NCBI RefSeq assembly: GCF_004025535.1
Contig: NZ_QJRG01000050.1
Span: 282,425 to 346,424 of the forward strand
Origin: Pseudomonas alkylphenolica
GTDB lineage: Bacteria; Pseudomonadota; Gammaproteobacteria; Pseudomonadales; Pseudomonadaceae
Reading direction: 5' to 3'
DNA length: 64,000 nucleotides
Shown here: in pieces, positions 43,544 to 52,821 of the stretch
Layout: each line of letters starts with the position of its first letter
Position numbering within the stretch: the stretch's first letter is position 1
Program-made: the position numbers and the translations under genes
Notes under the pieces: generated by a model
Seen by the model: only the letters and a program-made list of their open reading frames with translations
Database searches by the model: none
What the model was told of the DNA's origin: nothing

Positions 43544-44935
43544 ATGCCCCTTCCCCTTTCCCTGTGCGACGACCTGCGCCTGCTGCTTAATGACCGCTTC
43601 TCCACCTCCGCCAGTGTGCGTGAGCACCATGGCAGCGATAGTTCCGCCCTCGATCCGATGCCACCGGATGCCGTTGCTTACGCCAACAGCCTCGACGATA
43701 TCGTCAGCATCAGCGCCGCCTGCTACCGCCACGATGTGCCGATGATTGCCTATGGCAGCGGCACGTCCCTTGAGGGCTGGTTGCAGGCCACTCACGGCGG
43801 CGTGAGCATTGATGTTTCGGGCATGAACCAGATTGTCGAAATTCGCGTCGATGACATGGATGCCACCGTACAACCGGGCGTAACCCGCAAGCAGCTCAAC
43901 GCTGCCTTGCATGGAACCGGGCTGTTCTTTCCTATAGACCCGGGCGCCGATGCCTCGTTGGGCGGGATGGCCGCTACCCGCGCCTCCGGCACCAACGCCG
44001 TGCGCTACGGCACCATGCGCGAAAACGTACTGGGCATGACCGCCGTGCTGGCCGACGGGCGTGTGATCAACACAGGTGGCCGGGCACGCAAATCTGCTGC
44101 TGGTTACGACCTGACCCATTTGCTGGTGGGGTCCGGCGGTACACTCGCGACCATCGCCGAGCTGACCGTCAAGCTGCACCCGATCCCCGAGGCCATCTCG
44201 GCCGCCGTGTGCCGCTTCCCGAGTGTCGACCACGCTGTACGCGCGGTGATCCAGATCATCCAGCTCGGCGTGCCTGTCGCCCGTATCGAGCTGCTCGACG
44301 CCTTGACCATGCGCGCGCTCAATGCCTACAGCAAAACGCAGCTGCGCGAGGTGCCTTCGTTGCTGTTCGAACTGCATGGCTCCGAAGCCGGTGTGCAGGA
44401 GCAGCTTGAGACCCTCCGCATGGTCGCTGACGAACACCAGGGCCTGGATTTTGAATGGGCGGTGCATCCGGAAGACCGCAGCCGCCTGTGGCAAGCCCGT
44501 CACGACGGGTATTTCGCCGCCCTCGCCCTGCGTCCCGGTTGCCGTGCCCTGACCACCGATGCCGTGGTGCCGATTTCGCGGCTGGCCGACTGCATTGAAG
44601 CCACCGCGGCAGACCTTGCACAAAACGGCTTGCTGGCACCGATCTTCGGCCATGTCGGCGATGGCAATTTCCACGCGTTGATTCTGGTCGACCCTGATGA
44701 CCACGCCGAGGTCGAGCGCGCCGAAGCGGCCGCACACCGGTTGGCCGAACGTGCGATCGCCATGGATGGCAGCTGCACCGGTGAGCATGGCATCGGTCTG
44801 ACCAAGCAGGATTGCATGACGGTTGAACACGGCGAAAACGCGGTGGACACCATGAAGGCGATCAAGGCCGCACTGGACCCCAAGCAATTGATGAATCCTG
44901 GGAAAATCTTTCCTCGCGGGAACACTGCGGGCTGA
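43544..44935 (+). CDS. FAD-linked D-2-hydroxyacid (D-lactate type) dehydrogenase
   Basis: A 463-residue flavoprotein of the GlcD/Dld (FAD_binding_4 + FAD-oxidase_C) family. The PP-loop segment reads IAYGSGTSLEGWLQ (residues about 68-80), the second FAD region PGADASLGGMAATRASGTNAVRYG, and the C-terminal metal- and substrate-site segments FGHVGDGNFHALI and GSCTGEHGIGLTK carry the conserved His residues. It oxidises a D-2-hydroxyacid at the membrane, donating electrons to quinone or cytochrome. CGGAG lies upstream of the ATG. The LysR and MFS genes follow, so it is probably induced by and imports its substrate together with them. Confidence 0.88.
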   Translation: MPLPLSLCDDLRLLLNDRFSTSASVREHHGSDSSALDPMPPDAVAYANSLDDIVSISAACYRHDVPMIAYGSGTSLEGWLQATHGGVSIDVSGMNQIVEIRVDDMDATVQPGVTRKQLNAALHGTGLFFPIDPGADASLGGMAATRASGTNAVRYGTMRENVLGMTAVLADGRVINTGGRARKSAAGYDLTHLLVGSGGTLATIAELTVKLHPIPEAISAAVCRFPSVDHAVRAVIQIIQLGVPVARIELLDALTMRALNAYSKTQLREVPSLLFELHGSEAGVQEQLETLRMVADEHQGLDFEWAVHPEDRSRLWQARHDGYFAALALRPGCRALTTDAVVPISRLADCIEATAADLAQNGLLAPIFGHVGDGNFHALILVDPDDHAEVERAEAAAHRLAERAIAMDGSCTGEHGIGLTKQDCMTVEHGENAVDTMKAIKAALDPKQLMNPGKIFPRGNTAG

Positions 44936-44984
44936 CGCGGTACCATCACCGGCCCCTCACCTTCCCGTGCTACAGGAAGCCCCC

Positions 44985-45923
44985 ATGGAAATCCGCCAGA
45001 TCAGATACTTCGTCGCCGTGATTGATTGCGGCAGCCTGTCCCAAGCCGCGCGTCAGGTGCATGTCGCGCAGTCGGCCTTGAGCAAACAGATGTCGGCACT
45101 GGAGGACGAACTGGGGGTGCAGCTGTTTCATCGCAGTCACAATGGTGTGGTCGCCAGTGAGGCCGGCAAGGTGTTCTACGAATATGCCCAGGGCATGCTC
45201 AAACACCTGGCCGATGCCCGCGCGGCCGTCACCAGCAGCCCGGACGCGGTCAGCGGCTCGATCATCGTGGCGTTGCCGCAAAGCGTTGCGACCATCCTCG
45301 CCATGCCGTTGATGCGGGCGGTGGCAGCGCGTTATCCGCTGGTAGCGTTTCACCTCAATGAAGAGCTGACTGGCAACGTCATGGACCAACTGATCCATGG
45401 TCGCGTGGACCTTGCCCTGTTTACCAGCGCCGACCTGCCCGCACAGGTGCTGTTCAGCACCTTGATCGAAGAAGACTTTTACCTGATCCACCGGGCCAAT
45501 GCGCCGGATGCGCCACCTGCCGGCGACGTGTCGCTGGAGCTGGCGCTGGCACGGCCGCTGGTGTTTCCGAGCCAGGCCCATGGCCACAGCACCCGCACCC
45601 TGGTTGAACAGGCGGTGGCACAGCACGGGCTGAGCGTGGGACAGATCGCCATGGAGGTCAATTCCGTCCACATCCTTAAAAGCGCGGTGGAAGCCGGTAT
45701 CGGTCATACCATCATGCCGTTGAACCTGGCCATCCGCGAAATCCATGACGGCCGCCTGGTCGCTCACCGGATTGCCGCTGACGGGGTGTCGCGCACCCTG
45801 GGCATCTGTAGTTGCGCGTCGATGCCGGCCAGCCGCCTTAAAACGCTGATCAGCGAATTGATCCGCGAAGTTGTCCGGGACATGTGCGCATGCGGTGAAT
45901 GGCCGGGAGGCCGCGCGCTCTGA
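44985..45923 (+). CDS. LysR-family regulator, Nac/CbbR-like
   Basis: A 312-residue LysR regulator. HTH: MEIRQIRYFVAVIDCGSLSQAARQVHVAQSALSKQMSALEDELG, residues 1-45, then VQLFHRSHNGVV. The effector domain has IIVALPQSVATILAMPLM and VDLALFTSAD. ATG 44985 begins the HTH; a longer frame start lacks support. It sits between the dehydrogenase and the MFS gene, and likely controls them, sensing a hydroxyacid or its product. Confidence 0.9.
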   Translation: MEIRQIRYFVAVIDCGSLSQAARQVHVAQSALSKQMSALEDELGVQLFHRSHNGVVASEAGKVFYEYAQGMLKHLADARAAVTSSPDAVSGSIIVALPQSVATILAMPLMRAVAARYPLVAFHLNEELTGNVMDQLIHGRVDLALFTSADLPAQVLFSTLIEEDFYLIHRANAPDAPPAGDVSLELALARPLVFPSQAHGHSTRTLVEQAVAQHGLSVGQIAMEVNSVHILKSAVEAGIGHTIMPLNLAIREIHDGRLVAHRIAADGVSRTLGICSCASMPASRLKTLISELIREVVRDMCACGEWPGGRAL

Positions 45924-45975
45924 CCCGTTGTACTGCCATTCAAGGTTCGCCCCTACAACAAGAAAGAGGCACGAG

Positions 45976-47313
45976 ATGACCACCCTACCCCCGCTCCCCG
46001 GCAGCATGCCGGACGCTGACCTGCACGGCGCCTACCGAAAAACCGCGTGGCGGATCATTCCGCTGCTGATTGTCTGCTACCTGGTGGCCTACCTTGACCG
46101 GGTGAACGTTGGCTTTGCCAAGCTGCAGATGCTCGATGACCTGAAATTCAGCGAGGCCGTGTATGGGCTGGGTGCCGGTGTGTTTTTTGTCGGCTACCTG
46201 ATGTTCGAGATTCCCAGCAACATCGCGCTGCACAAGTTTGGCGCCCGCCGCTGGATCGCACGGATCATGATGACCTGGGGTTTGCTGTCGGCGGCGATGA
46301 TGTTCATCGAAACGCCGATGACATTCTACGTGCTGCGGTTTTTGATCGGCATCGCCGAAGCCGGGTTCTTTCCCGGAATCATCTTCTACCTCACCAGCTG
46401 GTTTCCCAATCATCGCCGGGGCGTGATGATTTCACTGTTCCTCGTTGGCCTGCCGATTTCGAACATGCTCGGCTCGCTGATTTCCGGTTTGATCATGCAG
46501 CACTTCGATGGCGTGGCCGGTTATGCCGGCTGGCAGTGGCTGTTCGTGATCGAAGGCTTGCCCGCGGTGGCGTTGGGCGCTGCGGTGTTTTTCCTGCTGC
46601 GTGACCGCATTGCCGACGCTCACTGGCTAAGCGCCGAAGAAAAGCGCGGGATGCAGGCGGCGCTGGATCGCGAAGCCTTGGCCAAGACCGGCCATTCGGT
46701 GCGCGACGGCTTGTTGAACCCGAAAATCTGGCTGCTGGGTGCGGTGTATTTTTGCCTGGTGCTGGGGCAGTACGTCATCAGCTTCTGGATGCCGACCATC
46801 ATCCGCAACAGCGGCGTCGCCGAGCCTTGGGTCATTGGTGTGCTGATGGCGATCCCCTACTCGGTCGCCGTAGTCAGCATGGTGCTGGTTGGCCGCAGCT
46901 CGGACCGGCTTCGCGAGTACCGCTGGCACCTGGCGATCTGCGCTTTTATCGGCGGTGCCGGGGTGGTGTTCGGAACATTGTTCGGCAACAGCCTGGTGCT
47001 CTCGATGATCGGCCTCACCATCGGTACGGCGGCGATGATCAGCAGCTTACCGGTGTTCTGGGGGATGCCCACGGCAATGGTTGGCGGTGCAGCGGCAGCA
47101 GCGGGAATTGCATTGATCAACTCGCTGGGCAACGTGGCCGGGTTTTTCAGCACGATTGCCATGGGCTGGTTGACGCAGCTTACCGGAAACACCCAGGCAG
47201 CGATGTACTTCATGGCGGCTGCGCTGGTGGTCGGGGGGGTGCTGGGGTTGAGCGTATCGCGTTCACACGGAGCAAGTGCCGCGGTAGGCGATTGTTTGCC
47301 CCGCGATGCCTAG
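45976..47313 (+). CDS. MFS transporter, ACS (anion:cation symporter) type
   Basis: A 445-residue, twelve-helix major facilitator of the ACS family (like those for hydroxyacids, glucarate, tartrate). Seen are LDRVNVGFAKLQM in the helix-1 region, FEIPSNIALHKFGARRWIARIM and FGTLFG-type segments, and a C-terminal helix pair. ATG 45976 is in the cluster with AAAGAGGC upstream. Gene order dehydrogenase, LysR, MFS points to uptake of the D-2-hydroxyacid substrate of the flavoprotein. Confidence 0.88.
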   Translation: MTTLPPLPGSMPDADLHGAYRKTAWRIIPLLIVCYLVAYLDRVNVGFAKLQMLDDLKFSEAVYGLGAGVFFVGYLMFEIPSNIALHKFGARRWIARIMMTWGLLSAAMMFIETPMTFYVLRFLIGIAEAGFFPGIIFYLTSWFPNHRRGVMISLFLVGLPISNMLGSLISGLIMQHFDGVAGYAGWQWLFVIEGLPAVALGAAVFFLLRDRIADAHWLSAEEKRGMQAALDREALAKTGHSVRDGLLNPKIWLLGAVYFCLVLGQYVISFWMPTIIRNSGVAEPWVIGVLMAIPYSVAVVSMVLVGRSSDRLREYRWHLAICAFIGGAGVVFGTLFGNSLVLSMIGLTIGTAAMISSLPVFWGMPTAMVGGAAAAAGIALINSLGNVAGFFSTIAMGWLTQLTGNTQAAMYFMAAALVVGGVLGLSVSRSHGASAAVGDCLPRDA

Positions 47314-47439
47314 CGTAATGAGGCCAATCCATGACCTGCCCCGAAAACGCCGTTTTCATATGCAAAAATGCACGCTCCACGCGTTGTGACCATCTGTTAA
47401 TTTCCGCTCCGGGTTCTACCACCGGATGGAGACGACCAG

Positions 47440-48480
47440 ATGCTTGCGGCCTATAAAGGAACTACCTCCATCAGCCTGGTGCGCGAAGCGCTTTATGGCG
47501 CAACCCAGCGCGGCCTGGACATATCCCTGCCGCTGCAGCAGGCACGTATCGATCCGGAGTTGCTCGGCTCGGCTAATGCCCGTGTGTGTGCCAGCGCCTT
47601 CTCGCGGTTGTGGGTGGCGCTGTCGGACCTGCTCGACGATGAGTTCTTCGCCATCGACACCCATCCTCTGCGTCGCGGCAGCTTTCGCCTGATGTGCCAC
47701 GCCACCATCGGCTGCGAAACGCTGGAGCAAGCCCTGCGCCGGATTCTCGCGTTCCTGCGCCTGGGGCTCGATGACCTGTACGGTGAGTTGCAGGTGGAGG
47801 GCGACCTGGCGTCGATTGTCATCCACGACCATGGTGTCGAGCGCAGATTGTTCAGTTATGGCACCTGGCTGATCCTGGTGCACGGGCTGCTGTGTTGGCT
47901 AGGGAACCGCAGAATACCGTTGCAGATACTGAGTTTCCGTTCACCACGGCCGGAGGACGACAGCGACTACCGCATGCGTTTTTGTGAACACATCGAGTTT
48001 GCCGCCCCCGTGTCCCGGGTGTGCTTTGACGCATGCTTTTTGAAACTGAAAGTGGTCCAGACTCCGGAAACCCTCGCCGCCTTCCTCAAGGACTCGCCCG
48101 CAAGCCTGCTGGTCAAATACCGCAACGATGCCAGTTTAAGTGCCCAGATCCGTCAACGGCTACGCAACCATCCGCCGGAGCTCTGGCCGGCGCTGGATGA
48201 AGTGGCCAATCAGATGCGCATGTCCAGCTCCACCCTGCAGCGCCGTTTGCAGGCTGAAGGCATCAGTTACCAGGGCCTTAAAGACAACCTCAGACGCGAT
48301 ATGGCCATCAATTTCCTTGGGCAGTCGGACTTGACCGTCTGCGAAGTCGCCGCCCAGGCGGGCTTTCAGGAAACCAGCGCGTTTCACCGCGCCTTCAAGA
48401 AATGGACCGGGGTAAGCCCGGGCGCCTATCGCCGCTCGAATCCAGGCGCACAGCCCCCGGATCGACAGTTCCTGCTCTGA
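47440..48480 (+). CDS. AraC-family regulator, Arabinose_bd type
   Basis: A 346-residue AraC protein. The N-terminal part (about 10-190) fits the Arabinose_bd/OruR-type sensing domain (FRLMCHATIGCETLEQALRRILAF); the C-terminal HTH (about 240-335) reads ALDEVANQMRMSSSTLQRRLQAEG and LTVCEVAAQAGFQETSAFHRAFKKWTGVSPGAYR. GGAG is eight bases before the ATG. A hairpin follows its stop. It precedes the AAHS-type MFS, nitroreductase and porin genes and probably activates them. Confidence 0.9.
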   Translation: MLAAYKGTTSISLVREALYGATQRGLDISLPLQQARIDPELLGSANARVCASAFSRLWVALSDLLDDEFFAIDTHPLRRGSFRLMCHATIGCETLEQALRRILAFLRLGLDDLYGELQVEGDLASIVIHDHGVERRLFSYGTWLILVHGLLCWLGNRRIPLQILSFRSPRPEDDSDYRMRFCEHIEFAAPVSRVCFDACFLKLKVVQTPETLAAFLKDSPASLLVKYRNDASLSAQIRQRLRNHPPELWPALDEVANQMRMSSSTLQRRLQAEGISYQGLKDNLRRDMAINFLGQSDLTVCEVAAQAGFQETSAFHRAFKKWTGVSPGAYRRSNPGAQPPDRQFLL

Positions 48481-48486
48481 TTCAAT

Positions 48487-48506
48487 GGGCAGGCTGATCC
48501 CTGCCC
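48487..48506 (+). terminator. Weak hairpin after the AraC gene
   Basis: GGGCAGG (48487-48493) pairs with CCTGCCC (48500-48506) across a six-base loop, just after the stop. No T-run; weak terminator candidate. Confidence 0.35.
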
Positions 48507-48672
48507 TGCTCTCCCCGTTGCCCCTGCCCTGGCCAATGTGCCCAGATCGGTCACACACATCGACGCCCGCGGGCATGTGCCGCACCCACGATCGGCCCTA
48601 GGATTCGCTCCAGCTTACTGACATATCGACTGTGCACTTCACAAACAAAAACAACAGCGAAGGAGACACGCT

Positions 48673-50016
48673 ATGCAATCGGTGAACGTCTACGCATTAG
48701 CGGGCGATTCAAAGTTCAATGGCTTCCATGGGCGCATCCTCTTCTGGTGCGTACTCATCCTGATCATCGACGGCTATGACCTCGCCGTGGTGGGCGCGGC
48801 GCTGCCAGCGATCATGCAGGACATGAACGTCGACCCGACCAGCGCCGGCATCATGGCGGGCTCGGCACTGCTGGGCACCATGCTCGGCGCGATTTTCCTC
48901 GGCACGCTGGCCGACCGTATCGGCCGCCCACGGATGATTGCCATCTGCGTGGCACTGTTCAGTATTTTCACCGCCGTGGCAGGCCTTACCGACGACCCGG
49001 TCAGCTTCAGCATCGCCCGCTTCGTCGCCGGCCTGGGTATCGGTGGTGTACTGCCGGTATGTACCGCACAGATGGGCGAGTACTCGCCGCTGAAATTGCG
49101 CACCCGCCTGATCACCCTGGTGTTCGCCGGCTACTCGGTGGGCGGCATTCTCGTCGCCCTGACCGCCAAGCAACTGATCGAAAGCTACGGCTGGCAATGG
49201 GTGTTCTACGTCGCCGGGCTGCCTGTGCTGCTGATCCCGTTCATCCTCAGGAGCATGCCGCAATCCATTGGCTATCTGCTGCGGACCGGCCGCCAGGATG
49301 AATTGCGCGAGATCGTGCGCAAGCTGGAGCCAGGCCGTGCCGTTGACGACGCGGTGGTGGTAACCGGCAATGTGGCGGTGCAGCCTGCCCGGGAAACTCC
49401 GGTTCGCGACCTGTTCAAGCAAGGCCGCGGCTTCAGCACAGTGATGATCTGGACCGCGTTCATGACCGGCCTGTTCATGGTCTACGCCTTGAACTCCTGG
49501 CTGACCAAGCTCATGGCCATGGCCGGATTCAGCCTCGGCTCGGCGCTAAACTTCGTCATCGTGTTCAACCTGGGCTCGATTGCCGGTGCAATGTTTGGCG
49601 GCTGGCTGAGTGACAAGCTGAACATCAAGCATGTGCTGGTGTGCTTCTACATCACAGGTGCCATCGCCCTTACCCTGCTGGGGTACACCCGCGATACCAC
49701 GGCGCTGTTCGCGGTGGTGTTCCTGGTGGGCGCGTCGACCCTGGGCACACAGTTGCTGGCCTATGCCTATGCCGGCGACTTCTACCCGTCCGAAATCCGC
49801 TCCACCGGTGTCGGCTTTGCTTCCGGCGTGGGTCGCATCGGCGCCATCGTGGCACCGGTACTGATCGGCTGGCTGGTGTCGTTGAGCCTGCCGCTGCAAC
49901 AGAACTTCATGGCCATCAGCCTGGCAGGCCTGATCGGTGCCGTGGCGGTCACCCTGATCAACCAGTCGCGGGCGCAATCGACCCAGGAGAAAAAGGCCCT
50001 CGCGCTGTCACGCTAA
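48673..50016 (+). CDS. MFS transporter, AAHS (aromatic acid:H+ symporter) type
   Basis: A 447-residue twelve-helix major facilitator of the PcaK/BenK/MhpT group. The helix-1 signature DGYDLAVVGAALPAI carries the conserved D-Y-D-L residues, and the loop-2 signature LGTLADRIGRPRM is present; a second copy-like AGDFYPSEIRSTGVGFASG appears near helix 11. AAGGAG lies seven bases before the ATG. It likely imports an aromatic or related acid under control of the upstream AraC protein, and is followed by the nitroreductase and OprD genes. Confidence 0.9.
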   Translation: MQSVNVYALAGDSKFNGFHGRILFWCVLILIIDGYDLAVVGAALPAIMQDMNVDPTSAGIMAGSALLGTMLGAIFLGTLADRIGRPRMIAICVALFSIFTAVAGLTDDPVSFSIARFVAGLGIGGVLPVCTAQMGEYSPLKLRTRLITLVFAGYSVGGILVALTAKQLIESYGWQWVFYVAGLPVLLIPFILRSMPQSIGYLLRTGRQDELREIVRKLEPGRAVDDAVVVTGNVAVQPARETPVRDLFKQGRGFSTVMIWTAFMTGLFMVYALNSWLTKLMAMAGFSLGSALNFVIVFNLGSIAGAMFGGWLSDKLNIKHVLVCFYITGAIALTLLGYTRDTTALFAVVFLVGASTLGTQLLAYAYAGDFYPSEIRSTGVGFASGVGRIGAIVAPVLIGWLVSLSLPLQQNFMAISLAGLIGAVAVTLINQSRAQSTQEKKALALSR

Positions 50017-50050
50017 ACCTTTGCCATTACGCCAGACTGCAGGAACGAAC

Positions 50051-50770
50051 ATGAACCGATTAGCGCCACCGCCAGCCACTGCACCGCTTGTGAACCAGGC
50101 AGTTGACTGGGCTATCGCCACGCGACGCAGTATCAGGGCATTTCTTCCCACACCGGTGGCGCAGGCGGATATCGAGGCTATTCTCGATGTCGCCCGCTTC
50201 AGCGCCACCGGCGTGAACATGCAGCCCTGGCATGTGCATGTGCTTACGGGCGAGGCAAAGGCACGCCTGTCGCGTGCCATCGCCCGGATCGACAGCGATC
50301 CCGAGGCCGCTGCACAGCACGACGACCCTTACGCCTACTACCCGTACGAATGGAAAGCGCCCTACCTCGACCGCCGACGGGCCGTCGGCTGGGCGCTGTA
50401 CGGCCTGCTTGACATCGACAAGGGTGACAAGCTGCGCATGCATGCCCAGCACGCACGCAACTACCGCTTTTTCGACGCTCCGGTGGGCCTTCTGTTCACC
50501 ATCGACCGCAGCCTGGGTGAAGGCAGCCTGCTCGACTACGGCATGTTCCTGCAAAGCCTGATGGTCGCCGCGCGTGGCCGGGGCCTGCACACCTGCCCGC
50601 AGGCTTCATTCCTCAAGTACCACAGCCTGATCTCGGCGCAACTGGGAATTGCGCCCGAGCAGATGCTGGTGTGTGGCATGAGCCTTGGCTACGCCGACCC
50701 TGCCTGTATCGAAAATACCTTGGTAACCGGTCGGGAGCCGGTCAGTGCGTTCGCAACCTTCCACCCCTGA
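50051..50770 (+). CDS. Nitroreductase-family flavoprotein
   Basis: A 239-residue FMN oxidoreductase. The FMN-phosphate segment ATRRSIRAFLPTPVAQADIEAILDVARFSATGVNMQPWHVHVL and C-terminal LVCGMSLGYAD are typical; the middle has DAPVGLLFTIDRSLGEGSLLDYGMFLQSLMVAARGRGL. ATG 50051 is preferred over a frame start at 50021. It reduces nitro, enone or quinone-like substrates with NAD(P)H; in this operon it probably acts on the compound imported by the flanking transporter and porin. Confidence 0.87.
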   Translation: MNRLAPPPATAPLVNQAVDWAIATRRSIRAFLPTPVAQADIEAILDVARFSATGVNMQPWHVHVLTGEAKARLSRAIARIDSDPEAAAQHDDPYAYYPYEWKAPYLDRRRAVGWALYGLLDIDKGDKLRMHAQHARNYRFFDAPVGLLFTIDRSLGEGSLLDYGMFLQSLMVAARGRGLHTCPQASFLKYHSLISAQLGIAPEQMLVCGMSLGYADPACIENTLVTGREPVSAFATFHP

Positions 50771-50800
50771 ACACAACAACAAAAATAAAAGGTGCCTGCA

Positions 50801-52063
50801 ATGTCGAAACACCCAGTGAAGCTGCTGCTCGCCACGGCCATTGCCGCTCAAGCCCCGGTGGTGATGGCGGACTTTGTCAAGGACTCGAAGGCAAGCCTTG
50901 AGCTGCGCAACTTCTACTACAACCGCGATTTTCGCAACGACGACGCCCGCCAGAACAAGCGCGACGAATGGGGGCAGGGCTTCATTCTCAACCTGCAGTC
51001 GGGCTTTACCGAAGGCACGGTCGGCTTTGGAGTCGACGCGCTCGGCCTGCTGGGGGTCAAGCTCGACTCCAGCCCTGATCGCACCGGCTCAGGCCTGCTG
51101 GCCTATGATCGTGAGCGCAATGTCGAGGATGCCTACAGCAAGATGACGGTGACCGCCAAGGCGCGCCTGGGCAAAAGCGAGCTGCGTATCGGCGGTCTCA
51201 ACCCGGTCATGCCGCTGCTTGCCAGCAACAACAGCCGCCTGCTGCCGCAAGTGTTCCGTGGCGGCCTGCTGGTCTCCAACGACCTGGCACCGCTGACCTT
51301 CTCGGCACTGCGGATCAACGCGGTCAAACAGCGTAACTCCACCGACTTCGAATCGCTCACTGCCACCGGCTATGCACCGGTAGAAGCGGATCACTACAAC
51401 TACCTGGCATTCGACTACAAATTGTTGCCGACGCTGAGCCTGAGTTACCACGTGGCCGAACTTGAGGATATTTACCGTACCAACTTTTTCGGCGTGAAAC
51501 TGAACCAGCCTCTCTCGACCGGCGCCGTTATCGCCGATGTGCGTGTGTTCGACGCCAACGAAACCGGCGACAAAGCTGTGGGGGAAGTCGACAACCGTAC
51601 CCTCACCAGTTACCTGGCCTACAGCCTCAAGGGCCATACCCTGGGTGGCGGCTACCAGAAGGCGTGGGGGGACACCCCGTTTGCGTTCGTCAACGGCACA
51701 GACACCTATATTTTCGCGGAATCGCTGGTGAGTACCTTCACCGCCGCCAACGAGCGCGTCTGGTTTGCCCGTTACGACTTCGACTTCGCCGCCGTGGGCG
51801 TGCCCGGGCTGACCCTGGGGGTCAAATACGCCAAGGGTGAAGACGTTGACCCGACAATGGTCAATACCTCCCAGGCGGCGGGGCTTCGTGCGAGCGGTGA
51901 GTCGGGCAAGGAATGGGAGCGCATGACCGACATCACCTACGTCGTCCAGGGCGGGCCGGTCAAAGGGCTTGCCGTACAATGGCGCAACTCTACCAACCGT
52001 TCCACTTACGCCGATAGCGCCAACGAAAACCGCCTGATCCTGCGCTATACGTTCAACTACTGA
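50801..52063 (+). CDS. OprD-family outer-membrane porin
   Basis: A 420-residue porin. Signal peptide MSKHPVKLLLATAIAAQAPVV, cleaved before DFVKD; the mature start SKASLELRNFYYNRDFR and the barrel motif GFTEGTVGFGVDALGLLGVKLDSSPDRTG match OprD/OccK/OccD channels. The terminal RLILRYTFNY ends in aromatic residues as expected. AAGG lies eight bases before the ATG. It completes the AraC/AAHS/nitroreductase set by passing the substrate through the outer membrane. Confidence 0.92.
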   Translation: MSKHPVKLLLATAIAAQAPVVMADFVKDSKASLELRNFYYNRDFRNDDARQNKRDEWGQGFILNLQSGFTEGTVGFGVDALGLLGVKLDSSPDRTGSGLLAYDRERNVEDAYSKMTVTAKARLGKSELRIGGLNPVMPLLASNNSRLLPQVFRGGLLVSNDLAPLTFSALRINAVKQRNSTDFESLTATGYAPVEADHYNYLAFDYKLLPTLSLSYHVAELEDIYRTNFFGVKLNQPLSTGAVIADVRVFDANETGDKAVGEVDNRTLTSYLAYSLKGHTLGGGYQKAWGDTPFAFVNGTDTYIFAESLVSTFTAANERVWFARYDFDFAAVGVPGLTLGVKYAKGEDVDPTMVNTSQAAGLRASGESGKEWERMTDITYVVQGGPVKGLAVQWRNSTNRSTYADSANENRLILRYTFNY

Positions 52064-52136
52064 AGCAGCGCGTTGAGGAGCGGTACGCGCCTGTTCCACG
52101 CCTACCCTCCTCTACCGGCTGACGCACGCGCCGGAC

Positions 52137-52724
52137 TCAAGCGTCGTCGTCGACCTTGGCCGTCACCACGTCACCAATGGCATAGAAATGCCCACCGGCA
52201 ATGTAGTGCACACTGCGCAGCGCAGGGTCCGCCTGTTCAAAATGCCAGTGGCCGTCCTTGAATACCCGCGTATCGGCCCAGGCTGCGACGACCTCGCCAA
52301 TGAACAGGTCGTAGGTGTCCTGGTTATGCGGTTCCGGTATCAGCCGGCACAGCAACCAGGCGGCGCATCCGGCCACGAACGGCTGCGCATGCCCGGGCAT
52401 ACGCATCAGCTCGACGCCAGCGCGCTGTAGCTTGTCGGGGGTGTCGGCAAGGCTGCGGGTGCCGACATCGTGGGTCAACTGGACCTGCGCTGCGGTCGGT
52501 ACCTGAATGACAAACAGACCGCTTTGCTCGACCAGGCCGCGTGTGTGGGTGGCCTTGTCGAGCACTACGGTCAGTTTGGGCGGCAAAAAATCCAGGGCGC
52601 AGGCCCAGGCGGCGGCCATGACGTTATCGACGCCAGCGTGGCAGGCCGATACCAGCACGGTCGGCCCGTGGTTGAGCAGGCGGTAGGCCTTGGGTAGATC
52701 GACCGGGGCGATAAACTCGTTCAT
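52137..52724 (-). CDS. Flavin reductase family protein
   Basis: A 195-residue split-barrel flavin-binding protein (DIM6/NtaB-type flavin reductase or related). Key segments: TVLVSACHAGVDNVMAAAWACALDFLPPKLTVVLDKATHT (flavin site), VQLTHDVGTRS and TYDLFIGEVVAAWAD. ATG 52724 is chosen over a 38-residue longer frame because of the AAGG site. It ends the minus-strand lipid-type operon and could supply reduced flavin to an oxygenase of the pathway encoded elsewhere. Confidence 0.83.
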   Translation of the reverse strand: MNEFIAPVDLPKAYRLLNHGPTVLVSACHAGVDNVMAAAWACALDFLPPKLTVVLDKATHTRGLVEQSGLFVIQVPTAAQVQLTHDVGTRSLADTPDKLQRAGVELMRMPGHAQPFVAGCAAWLLCRLIPEPHNQDTYDLFIGEVVAAWADTRVFKDGHWHFEQADPALRSVHYIAGGHFYAIGDVVTAKVDDDA

Positions 52725-52821
52725 GCAACACCTTGGTTCGGGTAGAAGATGAGCGATTGTATGCCCTGCCCCCAGGTTATGGGAGCAAGGCTTGCCGGCG
52801 ATGGGCGATCGGCGTGGCTTT